The notes below the pieces were generated by a model that ran no database searches, was not told where the DNA came from, and worked only from the letters and a program-made list of their open reading frames with translations. Below, one piece after another: positions 63,401 to 64,000 of a stretch of DNA of 64,000 nucleotides. Numbering within the stretch: position 1 is the stretch's first letter; every line of letters begins with the position of its first letter. The DNA is from Ustilago trichophora (taxonomy: Eukaryota > Basidiomycota > Ustilaginomycetes > Ustilaginales > Ustilaginaceae). The stretch is taken from positions 496,001 to 560,000 of the forward strand of contig OOIN01000004.1 of NCBI GenBank assembly GCA_900323505.1, in the 5' to 3' direction. A program made the position numbers and the translations under genes.

Positions 63401-64000
63401 ATGAGTTCACCGGTCAGCTAGGAGATGCCAGTCTGTCTTTCATGGCGACAGGCGAGCCATATTATGACACTCCATCGACGCACGAAGAGCCTCCCTGCGC
63501 TCCGCCCGCTCGAGGCCTCACTTTGAACGCTGCTGAAGCCAAAATCGAAGATCCCGATCGCTCGGATGAAGATCGGTATTCTATTTCGTCTTCATCGGCA
63601 TTCGGCTCTGTGACTTCTTCCTCGGGTTTCGCACACTCCTTCCAGCTGCAAGAGGCCCATTCAGCCCAAGACGAAGACCCAGCACTGGTGCGAGAGCGTG
63701 AACTCGAGCTTCAGCGACAGCGTCAGCTAGCCGAGAACACGAGTGCGGCGCAAGGCCCCCGTTTCTTCTCGCAAGGCGCCGCCATCAAAGCCAAGTTCAA
63801 GCTCATGGACATGGTCCGCAGTGCGACCAACTCGAATCTCAAAGAGAAGCTCGGCGGGGTCGTTTCCTCTGACAACCAACAAGGTGGCAAGAAGAAGTGG
63901 CTCAATGTTCTAACGGACTCGCCGAGAAGAGCAGCGATGCCACCCTCAACGTCCAGCGACAATAATTCGATTGTTGATTCGATCGGCTCGATGCCATCGC
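60463..64000 (+). CDS. Inositol polyphosphate 5-phosphatase, truncated by the window edge
   Basis: Open from the ATG at 60463 to the last base (1179 codons, no stop), so the C terminus is missing. Such enzymes remove the 5-phosphate of PI(4,5)P2 and related lipids or inositol phosphates. The first 205 residues are Ser/Pro-rich. Catalytic-domain blocks follow, split by low-complexity inserts: VRVITWNMHD (about 210-219), HLLVIAGQECPWGD (about 293), LGPYELVIKERMMGCYMAV, GRVGNKGGVGISLKL, FVNAHLAAHEDKVALR, and FWFGDLNFRID with the catalytic GDLN near 863-866, then INFPPTYKYD. The expected next motif (P.WCDR.L) is not seen in the 250 or so residues after PTYKYD, which are Ser/Glu-rich, so it must lie beyond the edge or be lost. 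Frame was checked at several points and no intron is needed. Confidence 0.88.
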   Translation, partial: MASSSPSRPSVPKASNPRPSSPSLAANIDAPHSPHHHQHQPPLRARLHALLQHSDSHSGSSPALSPSSDTPSHHHINADPLSSSTSLDSVDHASFSSKLGRSPLKRKPPKGALSVLPTTAIASTTSSTPPTASSPPAKLAALPRSATTSNLDQVATSSQRSDSRSSGPSRASSLDPSHLSADANVRTASSDKAPDLPQTQKQKRQRPSIKVRVITWNMHDSVPKGDLEVLLGKAGPYVAPEPDWDISYDSADDNDDADAQQKERKGSHAVGQEHVPRADRIPPLPHDDSHPYHLLVIAGQECPWGDGKRLATSVGMAGELGDFGKQKNRKDKDSTKDKSKPFKTKEKQRSGDSDSLPAAADGSKTAQSTTDEAPSSSGLAAPIEDQSFPFLSPSFSSALPGHPLASPMIGGSSMHGFSTPSEQNADDKHAVWPNIGGKGWSDLCEDWLCRNQTAKKDKEYKEKSFISGARLARALSQSTSRKDFALSRESLADHQHPLPTHSLSAAVTPELSRAASPVGMPISASLPGTPNQSTFEGFSAFHDASTGMTSESSTSAEKRRRLVPKLNLKPIDLVRKTTASGRSSPANFTGTDCVSSPVLLSPTAVLPSGAHQLLNPSQPADQAQANEPSTMTTSTSSGGLLAVPGTPSMSRMNSSHSLSRLAAAADPTSRSVSPAATEVHVEPPRPSRSPSPCPIAPYIASNVGQIPRDVASSAPSATASSANEAGANPKGSERAFADAVPKTLGPYELVIKERMMGCYMAVYVWRGCKDRVRGASRSHVKSGLLAGRVGNKGGVGISLKLGTTRLLFVNAHLAAHEDKVALRLANVAKIKAALKVDSFLPKDDPRSRLEDITEQFDHTFWFGDLNFRIDISRQHADWLMMNKKYDQALAFDQLGKVLKDGDAFKGFKEAPINFPPTYKYDVLKTLKVKRNKTLTSIRNAVDIPGATAAAATAKSSDLAATPLGESVIPEEGTIGSEAVDEFTGQLGDASLSFMATGEPYYDTPSTHEEPPCAPPARGLTLNAAEAKIEDPDRSDEDRYSISSSSAFGSVTSSSGFAHSFQLQEAHSAQDEDPALVRERELELQRQRQLAENTSAAQGPRFFSQGAAIKAKFKLMDMVRSATNSNLKEKLGGVVSSDNQQGGKKKWLNVLTDSPRRAAMPPSTSSDNNSIVDSIGSMPS

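Overview
The window is nuclear DNA of a basidiomycete, most likely a smut fungus (Ustilaginomycotina, Ustilaginales). Gene density is moderate, most genes are intronless or carry one short GT..AG intron, coding sequence is rich in C at third positions, spacers are full of CT-rich tracts and microsatellites, and a tandem array of secreted proteins sits between housekeeping genes. The species cannot be fixed from the sequence alone. No tRNA, rRNA, CRISPR array or intact transposon was found.

Layout. 1-5649: gene-free and unusually dense in simple repeats. 5650-9409 (-): large acidic, disordered nuclear-type protein with a 28-nt first exon. 11742-13853 (+): NOG1, 60S ribosome assembly GTPase. 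15176-17086 (+): protein of unknown function. 18231-19889 (+): PUT2, proline catabolism, followed by three look-alike hairpins. 20737-21474 (-): LSM3, three exons. 22068-23120 (+): mitochondrial ribosomal protein uL5m. 23343-24408 (-): DCN1, cullin neddylation. 25032-26275 (+): LEU2. 26644-28638 (-): PA-TM-RING ubiquitin ligase. 29459-30545 (-): GPN3, three exons. 30986-33234 (+): SRP101, SRP receptor alpha. 33864-42475 (+): five secreted proteins in a row on one strand, the candidate effector cluster. 43040-44383 (-): F-box-like protein. 45598-47070 (+): phosphoglycerate dehydrogenase. 48199-49869 (+): bleomycin hydrolase. 50225-51682 (-): ALG5. 51553-52062 (-): a broken membrane-protein-like reading frame. 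52416-58073 (-): NTE1 lysophospholipase. 58594-59330 (-): decayed FMN-dependent alpha-hydroxy-acid dehydrogenase. 60463-64000 (+, open at the right edge): inositol polyphosphate 5-phosphatase.

The housekeeping genes do not form one pathway. They cover ribosome and RNA biogenesis (NOG1, LSM3, GPN3, uL5m), amino-acid metabolism (PUT2, LEU2, phosphoglycerate dehydrogenase), secretory and ER functions (SRP101, ALG5, NTE1, PA-TM-RING) and ubiquitin-type regulation (DCN1, RING, F-box). The accessory block is 33.9-42.5 kb: four larger proteins share a signal peptide, a Pro-rich mature N terminus, a disordered middle and a degenerate C-terminal domain present twice in the last member. They are separated by nearly equal spacers of about 0.69 kb. 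The layout recalls smut effector gene families, such as the eff1 type of Ustilago maydis (from memory, not checked).

The most original signals are the three hairpins after PUT2 (same 5' GCGCG, 6-bp stem, 13-nt loop, with stem sequences that change in a pairing-preserving way) and a GTACAGTAC/GTACTGTAC palindrome that recurs in spacers across the window.
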